Below, piece by piece: positions 42,134 to 51,488 of a stretch of 64,000 bases of DNA (positions within the stretch are counted from its first letter, which is position 1; the number at the start of each line of letters is the position of its first letter). Both the position numbers and the translations under genes were made by a program. The notes beneath the pieces are model-generated. The model searched no databases. It was not told where the DNA came from and saw only the letters and a program-made list of their open reading frames with translations. Source of the stretch: Methanohalophilus portucalensis (GTDB lineage Archaea; Halobacteriota; Methanosarcinia; Methanosarcinales; Methanosarcinaceae); NCBI RefSeq assembly GCF_002761295.1, contig NZ_CP017881.1:619087-683086 (forward strand), read 5' to 3'.

Positions 42134-43780
42134 TTTCACATGAACTGTAGTACCCAATCCTTCCATACTCCTTGCCCATATACTTCCATTATGAATATCG
42201 ATTACCTTTTTGCATATATGGAGTCCCAGGCCAACACCATTATAGATGCGGGTTGTGGATCCATCTATTTGGTAAAACATGTCAAAAATACGCGGAAGTT
42301 TTTCTTTTGGTATTCCTATACCATTATCTTTTATCTTTATGTGTATATATTCTTCTTCTTCTTTCAGTGTAATTTTTATTTTCCCGGATCCCTGTGTGAA
42401 TTTTGATGCATTGTCCAGTATATTAAGGAAAACGTTTGTTAACCTGTCTCTGTCACCATAGATAAGGGAAGACTTATTTTGGATATCAATACTTATATCG
42501 ACATCTTTTCCTTCTGTGTGGACTTTCATTTTTTCCATGGAATCAGTTATGATTTCACCAACATCCACCTCTTCGAAGTGATACTGGTATTTGCCCTCTT
42601 TTTCCATACTCATATAAAGCAGGGAGTCAATTAGCCTTTTGAGCCGGTCTGCATTACGTACAACTGCCAAATTTGCTTTTTTCTGGTCTTCGTTTAATTC
42701 ACCCAGTCGTCCTTTATCAAGCAGGTCACTGAATCCCTTGATAGATATCAGGGGTGTTTTCAGTTCATGGGTCAGGTTTGCGAGGAATTCACTCTTTAGC
42801 TTATCCAGATGTTTAAGGTCTTCATAGGCTCGCTGGGTCATCTCGAAAAGCTGGGCATTTTCAATTGCAATCCCGATGTGTTTGCCTACATGTTCCAGTA
42901 CTTGCAGGCTTTTTTCACTGACTTCATGATTGAGAGGGATAGAAAGCTGGATAAAACCCATTACTTTTTCCCTGGAATAGAGGCGGAATAAAAGATATTT
43001 CTTGCGTTGCATTTGGCCCTGGTAATGGAAAGTATCTTCTGCAACAAGGGGGCCGGATGGAGCACCTGCAGAATTATTAAACATGTTTTCGACTACAGAA
43101 TAGTGGATGCTTTCAGGATATTCTCCTCTTGGACCTATATAGGCACGCAATACTGCCTCTTTTTCTTCTGGGTTTATTATGTATACTCCACCGGCAGTAA
43201 TGTCAAGAAGGTCTCCCATTTCCATTAACATTTCATCAAGGAGATCATCCACATCAAGAGATTCTGATGCAAGAGCAGATGCTGAATATAGGATGGATAT
43301 ATCACGTTCCTTTTCCAGAATGGTCCGTTCGGACATTTTACGGTCTGTTACATCAAGCAAAATTCCATGGTATTCCAGATTATCATCACATTTGCAGGGG
43401 AATGTAATCTCTGAAATCCATTTTATGCTGCCTGAAGAATCTACAACACGATATTCACAGGTAAACTGGTTTGACGAATTTTTCCGGAAGCTGTCAAACT
43501 CATTATGGACAAAGCTGCGATCTTCGGGATGGATTAATTCATTATATGTCATCCTTCCTTCCAGGAAGTCTTCAGGTTTGTATCCAAAAATTGTTACTCT
43601 TTCAGATACATAATTTGTCCTGGCACGCTGATCCCCTTCCCAAAAAAAAACAATCATGGGGCTTTTATCGATTATTTCTTCGAAGCTTGTTGCAACTGTG
43701 AATATATTAGTACCTTTATATTTTTCCTTGGGTTTAAGGTGCCTCAAATTGTTTCCCGGTACGGGCTTTTCTGTAACCAT
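42119..43780 (-). CDS. Sensor histidine kinase with PAS-GAF input
   Basis: 553 residues. PAS (about 28-155; YVSERVTIFGYKPEDFLEGR, LLDVTDRKMSE), GAF (about 165-320; ITAGGVYIINPEEKEAVL, HVGKHIGIAIENAQLFE), HisKA with LKSEFLANLTHELKTPLISIKGFSDLL (H in HELKTP) and HATPase with NVFLNILDNASKFT, IKDNGIGIPKEKL and GVGLGLHICKKVIDIHNGS. It is cytoplasmic. The classic HELKTP box contrasts with the HDLLNP box of its convergent neighbour, so they are not recent duplicates. A 26-bp palindrome lies about 65 bases upstream of the start. Confidence 0.9.
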   Translation of the reverse strand: MVTEKPVPGNNLRHLKPKEKYKGTNIFTVATSFEEIIDKSPMIVFFWEGDQRARTNYVSERVTIFGYKPEDFLEGRMTYNELIHPEDRSFVHNEFDSFRKNSSNQFTCEYRVVDSSGSIKWISEITFPCKCDDNLEYHGILLDVTDRKMSERTILEKERDISILYSASALASESLDVDDLLDEMLMEMGDLLDITAGGVYIINPEEKEAVLRAYIGPRGEYPESIHYSVVENMFNNSAGAPSGPLVAEDTFHYQGQMQRKKYLLFRLYSREKVMGFIQLSIPLNHEVSEKSLQVLEHVGKHIGIAIENAQLFEMTQRAYEDLKHLDKLKSEFLANLTHELKTPLISIKGFSDLLDKGRLGELNEDQKKANLAVVRNADRLKRLIDSLLYMSMEKEGKYQYHFEEVDVGEIITDSMEKMKVHTEGKDVDISIDIQNKSSLIYGDRDRLTNVFLNILDNASKFTQGSGKIKITLKEEEEYIHIKIKDNGIGIPKEKLPRIFDMFYQIDGSTTRIYNGVGLGLHICKKVIDIHNGSIWARSMEGLGTTVHVKLPKT

Positions 43781-44148
43781 TAATATTCATCCCTTCTCCA
43801 TCCTTAATTAGCAAAATTATATTGCAATTGATTGCTCTTTTTTAAACATATATAAACTTATATATGTTTGGGAGAATATATAATATTATTTTTAATGTAT
43901 AGAAATCAAGTCCATACATATTATAATTGATATGTTATTTTTATTTTAAATGTATTTCATTTTCGCCATCATTATGAGAAAAATATATGTAGCATGTTTT
44001 GTTGCACTATTCTTGCATAAATGACTCATATGGCGGGTTTACCCTATTATCTTGTTGTCTAGTTTCCAAAAAGTTATATAAAGGCAGAAGGCTATACGAG
44101 ACAGACCTTTAACATATCATATTAAAACTAAATTCAGAGTTGATTATA
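43781..44148. promoter_or_regulatory. AT-rich divergent promoter region with a 26-bp palindrome
   Basis: No gene is seen in these 368 bases. AAACATATATAA (43844-43855) and TTATATATGTTT (43858-43869) are perfect 12-bp arms two bases apart, placed where the TATA box of the minus-strand kinase would be. On the other side TTATATAAA (44074-44082), preceded by a purine-rich BRE, is the likely promoter of the FKBP gene, starting near 44107. The centre (43900-44040) is AT-rich and otherwise featureless. Confidence 0.6.
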
Positions 44149-44874
44149 TTGGCAATCGAAAATGGAGATTTCATAAAAGTATCATATACTGGTAAATTCG
44201 AAGGCGGTCTGATTTTTGACACTACCGATGAGGAATTGGCCAAGGAAAACCAGATCTTCAATCCACGTGGAGTTTATGGCGGTGATGTGGTAGTTGTAGG
44301 TGCCGGTCATACCATTAAAGGACTTGACGAGGATTTTGTTGGCAAGGATGTTGGATACAAGGGAGAACTTGTCATTCCTCCTGAAAAAGGATTTGGAGAA
44401 CATGACCCCAAGAAGGTTGAGACCATTTCCCTGAATAAATTCGAGGACCGTAAAGCAACTCCCGGGATGGGTGTAGAAATAGAAGGAAAACGCGGTGTGG
44501 TCACCAAGGTCATCGGAAGACGTGCACGCGTTGACTTCAATCATCCCCTTGCAGGTAAGGAAGTAACCTATGAATACACCATTGATGAGAAACTCGAAGG
44601 AGATGTTGACAAAATAAATGGTTTGCTTTCCCTTTACACCGGAGTACCAGAAATCGAAGTTGAAGTTGAAGATAAGACTGCCATTATCAATATCCCTGTT
44701 GCACTGAGCTTTAACCAGCGCTGGCTCATGTCAAAAAATAGGATTGCTTCTGAGATAATCGAAAATATCGGAATGAAAAATGTCAAATTTGTCGAGACTT
44801 ATCCGGTAGAATCTTCTGCACCTGCTGAAGAGGCAGAAGCAGAAAGCGAAGATAATGACTCTGGTGAAGAGTAA
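44149..44874 (+). CDS. FKBP-type peptidyl-prolyl cis-trans isomerase (SlyD-like)
   Basis: 241 residues. The start TTG at 44149 gives AIENGDFIKVSYTGKFEGG, the family's usual beginning, with GAGTTGAT just upstream; another TTG three codons earlier is less fitting. FKBP domain (about 3-90), interrupted by the insert-in-flap chaperone domain (about 90-145: GVEIEGKRGVVTKVIGRRARVDFNHPLAGKEV). A further C-terminal domain of about 90 residues and an acidic tail (SAPAEEAEAESEDNDSGEE) follow. It folds or refolds proteins in the cytoplasm. Confidence 0.9.
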   Translation: MAIENGDFIKVSYTGKFEGGLIFDTTDEELAKENQIFNPRGVYGGDVVVVGAGHTIKGLDEDFVGKDVGYKGELVIPPEKGFGEHDPKKVETISLNKFEDRKATPGMGVEIEGKRGVVTKVIGRRARVDFNHPLAGKEVTYEYTIDEKLEGDVDKINGLLSLYTGVPEIEVEVEDKTAIINIPVALSFNQRWLMSKNRIASEIIENIGMKNVKFVETYPVESSAPAEEAEAESEDNDSGEE

Positions 44875-44937
44875 TCTTCGCCAATTTTTTATATTATAAG
44901 CGCTGTTCACCAGATGCTTGTGATTGTTTTTCATTAT

Positions 44938-45022
44938 GCTGAGGTAGCCAAGCGGACTACGGCGCCGGTCTTGAAAACCGGTGGTGCTCTGCGCCCCGGG
45001 AGTTCGAATCTCCCCCTCAGCG
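44938..45022 (+). tRNA. tRNA-Ser (anticodon UGA)
   Basis: A class II tRNA: acceptor GCTGAGG pairing with CCTCAGC, anticodon loop CTTGAAA on a CGGT/ACCG stem (TGA), a variable arm around GTGCTCTGCGCC, and T-loop AGTTCGAATCT. The discriminator is G (45022), usual for serine. Unlike the leucine and arginine tRNAs in this window, CCA is not encoded. A T-rich stretch follows. Confidence 0.95.
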
Positions 45023-45062
45023 TCTCTTTATTTTTCTAACAATCAAAAAAAAAGAAGGTAGA

Positions 45063-45590
45063 TTATTCTTTCAGGAATTCCTGGACAGTTTTGCCGAATG
45101 AGGGAGCAGCCTTCGGGTCTCTGGCAGTGATTATATGGCCATCTCTGATAACATCTTTGTCTTTATATTCAGCTCCTCCCTTTTTTATTTGTTTTACACT
45201 TTCCGGATCGCTGAATACGGTGCTCTTTTTACCTTTTAGTATTCCTGCTTTTGCCAGCACTACCGGCGATATACAGATAGCAGCGATTAATTTACCCTGT
45301 TTGTAGGCATCCTGGACAATTTTGTGTAGTTCTTTGTTATCCCAGAGATACTGCTTTGCACCTCCGCCTCCTGAAATAACGATGGCATCATAACTGTCTG
45401 CTTTTTCAGAGGAAATAGTTGTGTCGGGCTTGACTTTACATCCAAGCATCCCTCTGGCAACTTTCTTTTGGTTTGTTGCAACGACTATGTCAAATCCTGC
45501 ATTTTCAAAGATTTCTCTGGGTTGAAGGAATTCTTCGTCACGGAAATTTTCCTGGGCGATTACCATTAGTATTTTCTTCTTATTATCCAT
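45063..45590 (-). CDS. DJ-1/PfpI family protein
   Basis: 175 residues of the class I glutamine-amidotransferase-like DJ-1/PfpI superfamily. The nucleophile elbow is GKLIAAICISPVVLA (Cys about 106), the preceding Glu site is FRDEEFLQPREIF, and SGGGGAKQYLWDN is characteristic. Members act as proteases, deglycases or stress chaperones; which applies here is not visible. ATG 45590 is chosen, since GGTGATC directly precedes it; the GTG at 45599 lies inside that motif. Confidence 0.9.
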   Translation of the reverse strand: MDNKKKILMVIAQENFRDEEFLQPREIFENAGFDIVVATNQKKVARGMLGCKVKPDTTISSEKADSYDAIVISGGGGAKQYLWDNKELHKIVQDAYKQGKLIAAICISPVVLAKAGILKGKKSTVFSDPESVKQIKKGGAEYKDKDVIRDGHIITARDPKAAPSFGKTVQEFLKE

Positions 45591-45705
45591 ACCGATCACC
45601 GTATTATGATATCTGATGTATCCTATTTGGTACTGGCGATTACAATCTAATATAACAAATCATCCTGGACTTCTCAGTTAATCCCGGTTCATGCAACATA
45701 GTAAA

Positions 45706-48435
45706 TTAATTTTTTGTAATATTGAGATTATTAATCAGTTGTACAAGTTCCTGACGTCGGAACATTCCTTTATGCATAATGCAGGCAACATTATCGTCAA
45801 GCATTTTTCTGTTTTCTTCGGTAAGTTCCTGTGCCGTACAGATAATAATAGATATATTTGAAGTCGAATCCAGGTTTTGAATATATTCAATAACATCATA
45901 GCCACTGAACTCTGGCATCATCAAATCAAGCAGTACTATATCGGGTTGCTGTTTTTGGAGAATTTTGATAGCTTCTTCCCCTCCGGCAGCATCCAGTATC
46001 CAAAAACCTTCAGAATCCAGCATGGAATGGATAAGCTCCCTATCTTGTTCCTCATCATCCACCACAAGAATCGTTGTCTCTTCTGGTTTCATATTTTTCC
46101 TGACTCTTTCAAGTGTTTCGATAAGGTCGGTTTTGTCAACAGGTTTCACAAAATAATCTTCCACCGTCCACATGCTATCGATTTTGGCTTTGTCCAGTAC
46201 GGATATCATGATAACAGGTATGTCCCGTGTATGGCTGTCCTTTTTGAGTCTATCAAGTACGGTCCAGCCGTCCTGGCCCGGCATCATTATATCAAGGGTG
46301 ACGGCAAGTGGTTTGAGTTCCCTGACCTTTTTTATTACCTGATCCCCTCTTTCCACTCCTATTGCATGGTATCCTTTAGAACTCAGCATCGCAAGCAGAA
46401 GTTCTCTTGATTTTGGATCATCTTCAGCAACGACAACTACCGGGTCGTCTCCTTTAGGATTGTGAGGTGCAGCGACAAAGGTTTCATCATCCACTTTCAT
46501 CTCAGGTATTTTCTTTTCAACTTTATCTTCCGGTATCAATTCGTTTGTTTCTGCAGGATCAACAGGTATGGAAAATGTAAATGTGCTGCCTTTTCCTTCT
46601 TCACTTTTCACTTCAAGTGATCCACCGTGAAGTTCTATGAACTTAGTTATAAGTGCAAGTCCCAGTCCTGTACCTTCATATTCTCTATTTGCTGATGAAT
46701 CAAGCTGGACAAAAGGTTTGAACAATTTGTCCCGATCATTTTCAGCAATGCCTATGCCTGTGTCTTCTACAGCTACATGGACCATCTTTTCGGATTTGGT
46801 AGGAATAATTCTAACATTCCCTCCCTCCGGGGTGAATTTTATCGCATTACTTAACAGATTATAAAGCACTTGTTTAATTTTTCCTTTATCTGCTTTTATT
46901 TTTGGAATGTTTTCGGCTGGCTCTATCTGTAAGTTTATGGATTTCTTGGATGCCAGTGGTGAAATGATTGTTTTAACTTCTCTGAACACATCATTAAAAT
47001 AGAATATTTCGTACTGGAGATCCATTTTTCCTGCTTCTACTTTTGATATATCAAGGATGCTGTTTATGAGATCGAGCAAATGTTTGCCACTTTTAAGCAC
47101 ATTTCCCACATACTTGGTTTGTTTTTCGTTCAGTTCTCCAAAAACCTGGTCAAGTAGTATATCCGAAAATCCGATTATGGAATTAAGTGGGGTGCGCAAT
47201 TCATGACTCATTGTCGCCAGGAATTCACTTTTTGTGCGGTTGGCAGTTTCAGATTCTATTTTTGCATTTTCCATCTCAAGTTCTGTATTTTTACGTTTTG
47301 TGATGTCCACTACAATACCGCTTACAATAACTGGATTCCCTTGCTTGTCTTTTTCTGTAATTGCACCCCTGTCGTGATACCATTTCCATTTACCATCCTT
47401 TGTCTCTATTCGATAGTCCACTTCATAGGTAGGACATTTTCCTTCTATATGGCAACGCATTGCTTCCATTGCATTTTTTTTATCCTGGGGGTGCAGTAGT
47501 TTCATGAAATCAGTATAATGCGCATCTTTAAATTCATCCATGGAATATCCCAGTCTGGTAACTTTGCCGGGATCAAAGTTTACTTTGCCACTAGGAATGT
47601 CCATTTCCCACCAGCTAAGGTTGCCTTCTCCCATTGCATTCTGTAGTCTGTGTTGCAATTTTCCAATCTGTTCTTCCGCTTTTTTCCTTCTGGAGATATC
47701 CCTTGCAATACTGAGTATTACTTTTTCTTCACGATAATCAATGACTTTACTGCTTATTTCCGTGGGGATTTTTTTGCCGTCTTTGGTCAGATGGACAGTT
47801 TCAAATATCAATGAGCCATTTTTAAGAATTTGTTCTATCATTTCGGGTACTTCTTTGGTATTTGCTTGACTATCAATATCCATAGGTGTCAGGTTTAGTA
47901 ATTCTCCTCTGGTGTATCCCAGTCTTTTGCAGGCAATTTCATTTATCTCCACAAAATTGCCTTCCTGATCATGGATGAAAATTGCATCAGCTGCGTTATC
48001 AAAAATAGTATGGAATTTTTTTTCGGAACGGGTGAGTTTGTCTTCCGCATTCCTGCTCTTTATAGCCTTGGTCAAACCCTTTTTCACCAATTCCACCAGT
48101 TTTTTTTCTTCATCCAGAAAGCACGTGTCTTCTGATGATTTGTTTTTGAAATACTCCAGTTTGCCTTTTGTATTTCCATTGACATTGATGCTGTGCTCAA
48201 GTTTAAGGTCAGTCTCAAGGAAGTTGGTGCTTGTAAATATTTTATCTTCAAAAGTTATGCGTGCAAAATACTGATTTCCACCACATCTGTCTGCCAGAAG
48301 TTCTGTAATATCCTCCATCAGTTTATCTGTATTCTCTGAAGATGTCAGGATATCGTAGAAACTGTCAAGACATTCTAATATCTGAAGGGTACAAGAATTT
48401 TCAGATTTAGTATCAGTATGTTTTTTGTTGGTCAT
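45706..48435 (-). CDS. Hybrid sensor histidine kinase with two C-terminal receiver domains
   Basis: 909 residues, no membrane segments. Order: N-terminal helical/GAF-like part (1-125); PAS (about 135-250, ending DISRRKKAEE); PAS/PAC with MDEFKDAHYTDFMKLLHPQDKKNAME (about 260-375, ending VDITKRKNTE); HisKA (FLATMSHELRTPLNSIIGF); HATPase (NLLSNAIKFTPEGG, VEDTGIGIAEND, GTGLGLALITKFIEL). First receiver at about 665-785 (VVAEDDPKSRELL, TLDIMMPGQDG, YFVKPVDK) and second at about 792-905 (ILVVDDEEQD, LLDLMMPEFSG, CIMHKG). Two receivers in line suggest a phosphorelay ending within the protein or on an unknown partner. Confidence 0.9.
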   Translation of the reverse strand: MTNKKHTDTKSENSCTLQILECLDSFYDILTSSENTDKLMEDITELLADRCGGNQYFARITFEDKIFTSTNFLETDLKLEHSINVNGNTKGKLEYFKNKSSEDTCFLDEEKKLVELVKKGLTKAIKSRNAEDKLTRSEKKFHTIFDNAADAIFIHDQEGNFVEINEIACKRLGYTRGELLNLTPMDIDSQANTKEVPEMIEQILKNGSLIFETVHLTKDGKKIPTEISSKVIDYREEKVILSIARDISRRKKAEEQIGKLQHRLQNAMGEGNLSWWEMDIPSGKVNFDPGKVTRLGYSMDEFKDAHYTDFMKLLHPQDKKNAMEAMRCHIEGKCPTYEVDYRIETKDGKWKWYHDRGAITEKDKQGNPVIVSGIVVDITKRKNTELEMENAKIESETANRTKSEFLATMSHELRTPLNSIIGFSDILLDQVFGELNEKQTKYVGNVLKSGKHLLDLINSILDISKVEAGKMDLQYEIFYFNDVFREVKTIISPLASKKSINLQIEPAENIPKIKADKGKIKQVLYNLLSNAIKFTPEGGNVRIIPTKSEKMVHVAVEDTGIGIAENDRDKLFKPFVQLDSSANREYEGTGLGLALITKFIELHGGSLEVKSEEGKGSTFTFSIPVDPAETNELIPEDKVEKKIPEMKVDDETFVAAPHNPKGDDPVVVVAEDDPKSRELLLAMLSSKGYHAIGVERGDQVIKKVRELKPLAVTLDIMMPGQDGWTVLDRLKKDSHTRDIPVIMISVLDKAKIDSMWTVEDYFVKPVDKTDLIETLERVRKNMKPEETTILVVDDEEQDRELIHSMLDSEGFWILDAAGGEEAIKILQKQQPDIVLLDLMMPEFSGYDVIEYIQNLDSTSNISIIICTAQELTEENRKMLDDNVACIMHKGMFRRQELVQLINNLNITKN

Positions 48436-48651
48436 GGCTATCAGTTTCCTTTTGTATATACAAATAGTCGGTTTGGTTTTTATTTATAATTATCACTTAT
48501 AATAAACAGGTCTCTACTATTTTTGATCACAACTTATTTTTATGTAGAAGGTGTTAGCACAAATATCATCTAGTACCGATTGAGCCTTTTTCCTGGTGTT
48601 TCTTTTCAGACATTAACATTATATAAGAGAAAGTCATATTGGGCCGAGTAA
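48436..48651. promoter_or_regulatory. Promoter region of the S13-S4-S11-RpoD operon
   Basis: No gene is seen here. TTATATAAGA (48619-48628) is a good TATA box, so transcription of the ribosomal operon should begin near 48652. The left part is AT-rich and carries the promoter of the divergent hybrid kinase. Confidence 0.6.
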
Positions 48652-48750
48652 GTCTGTATCATAGGTTTTTACACAGCCTGTAAAAGGGCAGTGCTGGACC
48701 TTAGTTCCAGGGCTACGGGACGCAAGAATGTGTCCTTAAGGAGGTTTATA
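48652..48750 (+). promoter_or_regulatory. Structured leader of the ribosomal protein operon (three hairpins)
   Basis: Three stems follow each other: TTTTACA/TGTAAAA (48667-48685, 5-base loop), CTGGA/TCCAG (48694-48710, 7-base loop) and GGACGC/GTGTCC (48718-48735, 6-base loop, one G-T pair). The last stem ends 3 bases before AAGGAGGT. A fold that exposes or hides this ribosome-binding site could serve feedback by a ribosomal protein, by analogy with S4 control of the bacterial alpha operon. This is inference from structure and position. Confidence 0.5.
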
Positions 48751-49197
48751 ATGGCAGACGAAGAAATAAGACATCTTGTACGTATAATGAACACTGACTT
48801 GCAGGGTAAGCAGAAGGTCCTTTATGCACTCACCGGTATCAAGGGGATTGGCAGAAGGACTGCAAGACTCATTGCAGAAAGTGCAGAAGTAGATCCATCA
48901 GAAACCATTGGTTATCTTTCTGATGAGGGTATTGCCAGGCTTAATGAAGCTATAGAGACATTTGAAAACCATCTTCCTGTGTGGATGCTTAATAGGCAAA
49001 AGGATTTGTTGACAGGTGAAAATAAACACCTTCTTGGACAGGATATTGACCTGACTATAAGGGAAGATTTGAACGATCTTAAAAAGATTCGTGCCTATCG
49101 TGGTATACGCCATGAAAGAGGTTTGAAGGTACGTGGACAGAGAACCAAATCCGCAGGACGCGGTGGGTCCACAATAGGTGTCAGCAAAACAAGATGA
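48751..49197 (+). CDS. rps13: 30S ribosomal protein S13 (uS13)
   Basis: 148 residues. The start is ATG 48751 behind AAGGAGGT; an open frame continues 20 codons further upstream but that part is the leader. Typical S13 features: [40 protein letters not shown] (helix-hairpin-helix), [33 protein letters not shown] at the C-terminus. It lies in the small-subunit head and contacts tRNA and the large subunit. First gene of the operon. Confidence 0.97.
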   Translation: MADEEIRHLVRIMNTDLQGKQKVLYALTGIKGIGRRTARLIAESAEVDPSETIGYLSDEGIARLNEAIETFENHLPVWMLNRQKDLLTGENKHLLGQDIDLTIREDLNDLKKIRAYRGIRHERGLKVRGQRTKSAGRGGSTIGVSKTR

Positions 49198-49209
49198 AGG
49201 TGATTTGAT

Positions 49210-49764
49210 ATGGTTTATCCCGGAAAGAAAAGAAAAAGTTATGACACCCCGAAGCACCCCTGGCAAGCTTCCCGTATGGCAAATGAGGTTGACCTGATTA
49301 AAAAATACGGCCTCAGAAATAAAAAAGAACTCTGGAAAGCACAAAGTATTCTCAGACGTTACAGGGCAGATGCCCGTAGATTACTTGCTGATTCTGCAGA
49401 AGCTGAACTTACCGGTCACGCAAAGACTGAAGCAGACCAGATTCTATCCAAATTGATTCGTTATTCCATGATAAAAGGCGATGCCGAGATCGATGACATT
49501 CTGGCATTAAATACAGAAGCTATACTCGAAAGAAGGCTTCAGACCCTTGTCCACAGACTTGGTTTAGCCAGAACTCCCAAGCAGGCAAGACAGTTTATTA
49601 CCCATGGTCATATTGCAATTGGTGGTAAGAAGTTGACAGTCCCTGGTATGCTGGTGTCAAAACAGGATGAGATGATGATAGATTACTATGGAACATCACC
49701 TATGACTACCGAGTCACACCCGGAGAGACCCGCTCAGATTGCATCTTCCCTTGTGGAGGAATGA
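49210..49764 (+). CDS. rps4: 30S ribosomal protein S4 (uS4)
   Basis: 184 residues of the archaeal/eukaryotic S9e/S4 type: [59 protein letters not shown], and the S4 RNA-binding domain [44 protein letters not shown] (about 108-155). It is a primary rRNA-binding protein that nucleates the 30S body. It starts 12 bases after the S13 stop. Confidence 0.97.
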   Translation: MVYPGKKRKSYDTPKHPWQASRMANEVDLIKKYGLRNKKELWKAQSILRRYRADARRLLADSAEAELTGHAKTEADQILSKLIRYSMIKGDAEIDDILALNTEAILERRLQTLVHRLGLARTPKQARQFITHGHIAIGGKKLTVPGMLVSKQDEMMIDYYGTSPMTTESHPERPAQIASSLVEE

Positions 49765-49775
49765 AGGAGGTTTGA

Positions 49776-50159
<384 letters not shown>

Positions 50160-50207
50160 TTGGAGTATAATATATAGAAGGTTTGTAATTTCACGAGGTT
50201 CCCGAAA

Positions 50208-51008
50208 ATGGATATCGATATACTTGAGCTGTCTGATAGATCTGCCAGATTTATTTTGTCAGATGTGGATGCAGCTTTTGCGAACGGATTGAGGCGGGCT
50301 ATGCTTGCCGATGTCCCCACTCTCGCAATCGATGAAGTCAATATTTACAACAATACTTCAGTCCTTTATGATGAACAGGTAGCTTTGAGACTGGCTCTGG
50401 TACCTCTTGTGACAAGCTTCGATGAGTTTACTCCTCATGAAGAGTGTTCCTGTGAAGATGGGTGTCCGGCATGTACGGTTTCTCTCACGTTGAGTGTGGA
50501 AGCACCAATGGATGAGGAAAATACTGTTTATTCAGGGGACCTTGTATCCGCAGATCCCAAAGTAAAAGCTGCTGATTCTAATATCCCTGTTGTTAAGCTT
50601 AAAGGCGGGCAGGAACTTTTCCTTGAAGCGATTGCAAGGATGGGTTACGGTCACGACCACGCTAAATGGCAGGCAGGAGTTGCCTGTGGTTACAAAAATG
50701 TGCCAGTGATCACAATTGAAGGCTGTGACCTCTGCGAAAAGTGCGTTGAGGCATGTCCTCGCGATATATTGGCCCTTGGTGAGGAATCTGCAGAAGTTGT
50801 GAATGATAGACTATTGAATTGCTCTCTCTGCAAGCAGTGTGTAGAAGTCTGTGGAATTGATGCAATCTCGGTTCGTGAGAATGATACATCTTTTATTTTC
50901 ACTCTTGAATCCGATGGTTCATATAGTGCAGAAGAGTTAATTATAAATGCAGTTAATACTATCAGGACGAAAGCTTCAACCCTTGATGACATCCTGGGTG
51001 AATTGTAA
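50208..51008 (+). CDS. rpoD: DNA-directed RNA polymerase subunit D (Rpo3) with two [4Fe-4S] motifs
   Basis: 266 residues. The N-terminal dimerisation domain (RSARFILSDVDAAFANGLRRAMLADVPTLAIDEVNIYNNTSVLYDEQVALRLALVPL) pairs with subunit L as the assembly platform of RNA polymerase. Domain 3 carries two complete ferredoxin motifs, CDLCEKCVEACP (about residue 173) and CSLCKQCVEVCG (about 205). Eight cysteines therefore allow two [4Fe-4S] clusters, as described for Methanosarcina acetivorans. There is an extra CSCEDGCPAC segment at about 82-91. Its start is 48 bases after S11. Confidence 0.96.
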   Translation: MDIDILELSDRSARFILSDVDAAFANGLRRAMLADVPTLAIDEVNIYNNTSVLYDEQVALRLALVPLVTSFDEFTPHEECSCEDGCPACTVSLTLSVEAPMDEENTVYSGDLVSADPKVKAADSNIPVVKLKGGQELFLEAIARMGYGHDHAKWQAGVACGYKNVPVITIEGCDLCEKCVEACPRDILALGEESAEVVNDRLLNCSLCKQCVEVCGIDAISVRENDTSFIFTLESDGSYSAEELIINAVNTIRTKASTLDDILGEL

Positions 51009-51145
51009 TAGGAGATACCCTTTCCTATTATCCTTTTATAGGATCTAATAGCAGAAGCAAAAATTCATAATTGGAATTTTTGTGACCATCCATATGGGCA
51101 AAGTATATATACCATTGGCCCATTTATGGCGAAAAACAACAGCGT

Positions 51146-51230
51146 GCGAGGGTTGCCCAGCCAGGCCAAAGGCGCTAGGTTGAGGGCCTAGTCTCGTAGG
51201 AGTTCGAGGGTTCGAATCCCTTCCCTCGCA
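51146..51230 (+). tRNA. tRNA-Leu (anticodon GAG)
   Basis: Class II tRNA with acceptor GCGAGGG pairing with CCCTCGC, D-arm TGCCCAGCCAGGCCAAAGGCG, anticodon stem CTAGG/CCTAG with loop TTGAGGG (GAG), variable arm and T-loop GGTTCGAATCC. Discriminator A; CCA is encoded at 51231-51233. It stands between the RpoD operon and a run of poorly known genes. Confidence 0.95.
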
Positions 51231-51488
51231 CCAAATACTTTTTTAAATCACTAAAAACATTTTTATAATTGTGTTTCTTGGTTTTATGTCTCATAATATT
51301 ACATAGCATTCCTTAACTGTGTTATTTTAACGATAAGTTTAGTATTTAATTCAGGTAAACTTAAACTCTCCTTTATCTTTTTGATGTGAATTTGATAGGT
51401 TTGCGTTTTGCACAATAGTTAAATATAATTGAGTTATTACAAACTTAGTTGATTAAATATCGCTCCATAGTTAAAGGGGGATTTATTC

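Noticed and set aside
48691-48750. Twenty extra codons at the front of rps13
   Set aside because: S13 proteins begin at MADEE with AAGGAGGT just before; the extra part is the hairpin-rich leader.
51146-51233. Attachment-site duplication of tRNA-Leu(GAG)
   Set aside because: No second copy of the tRNA 3' end was found downstream within the window.
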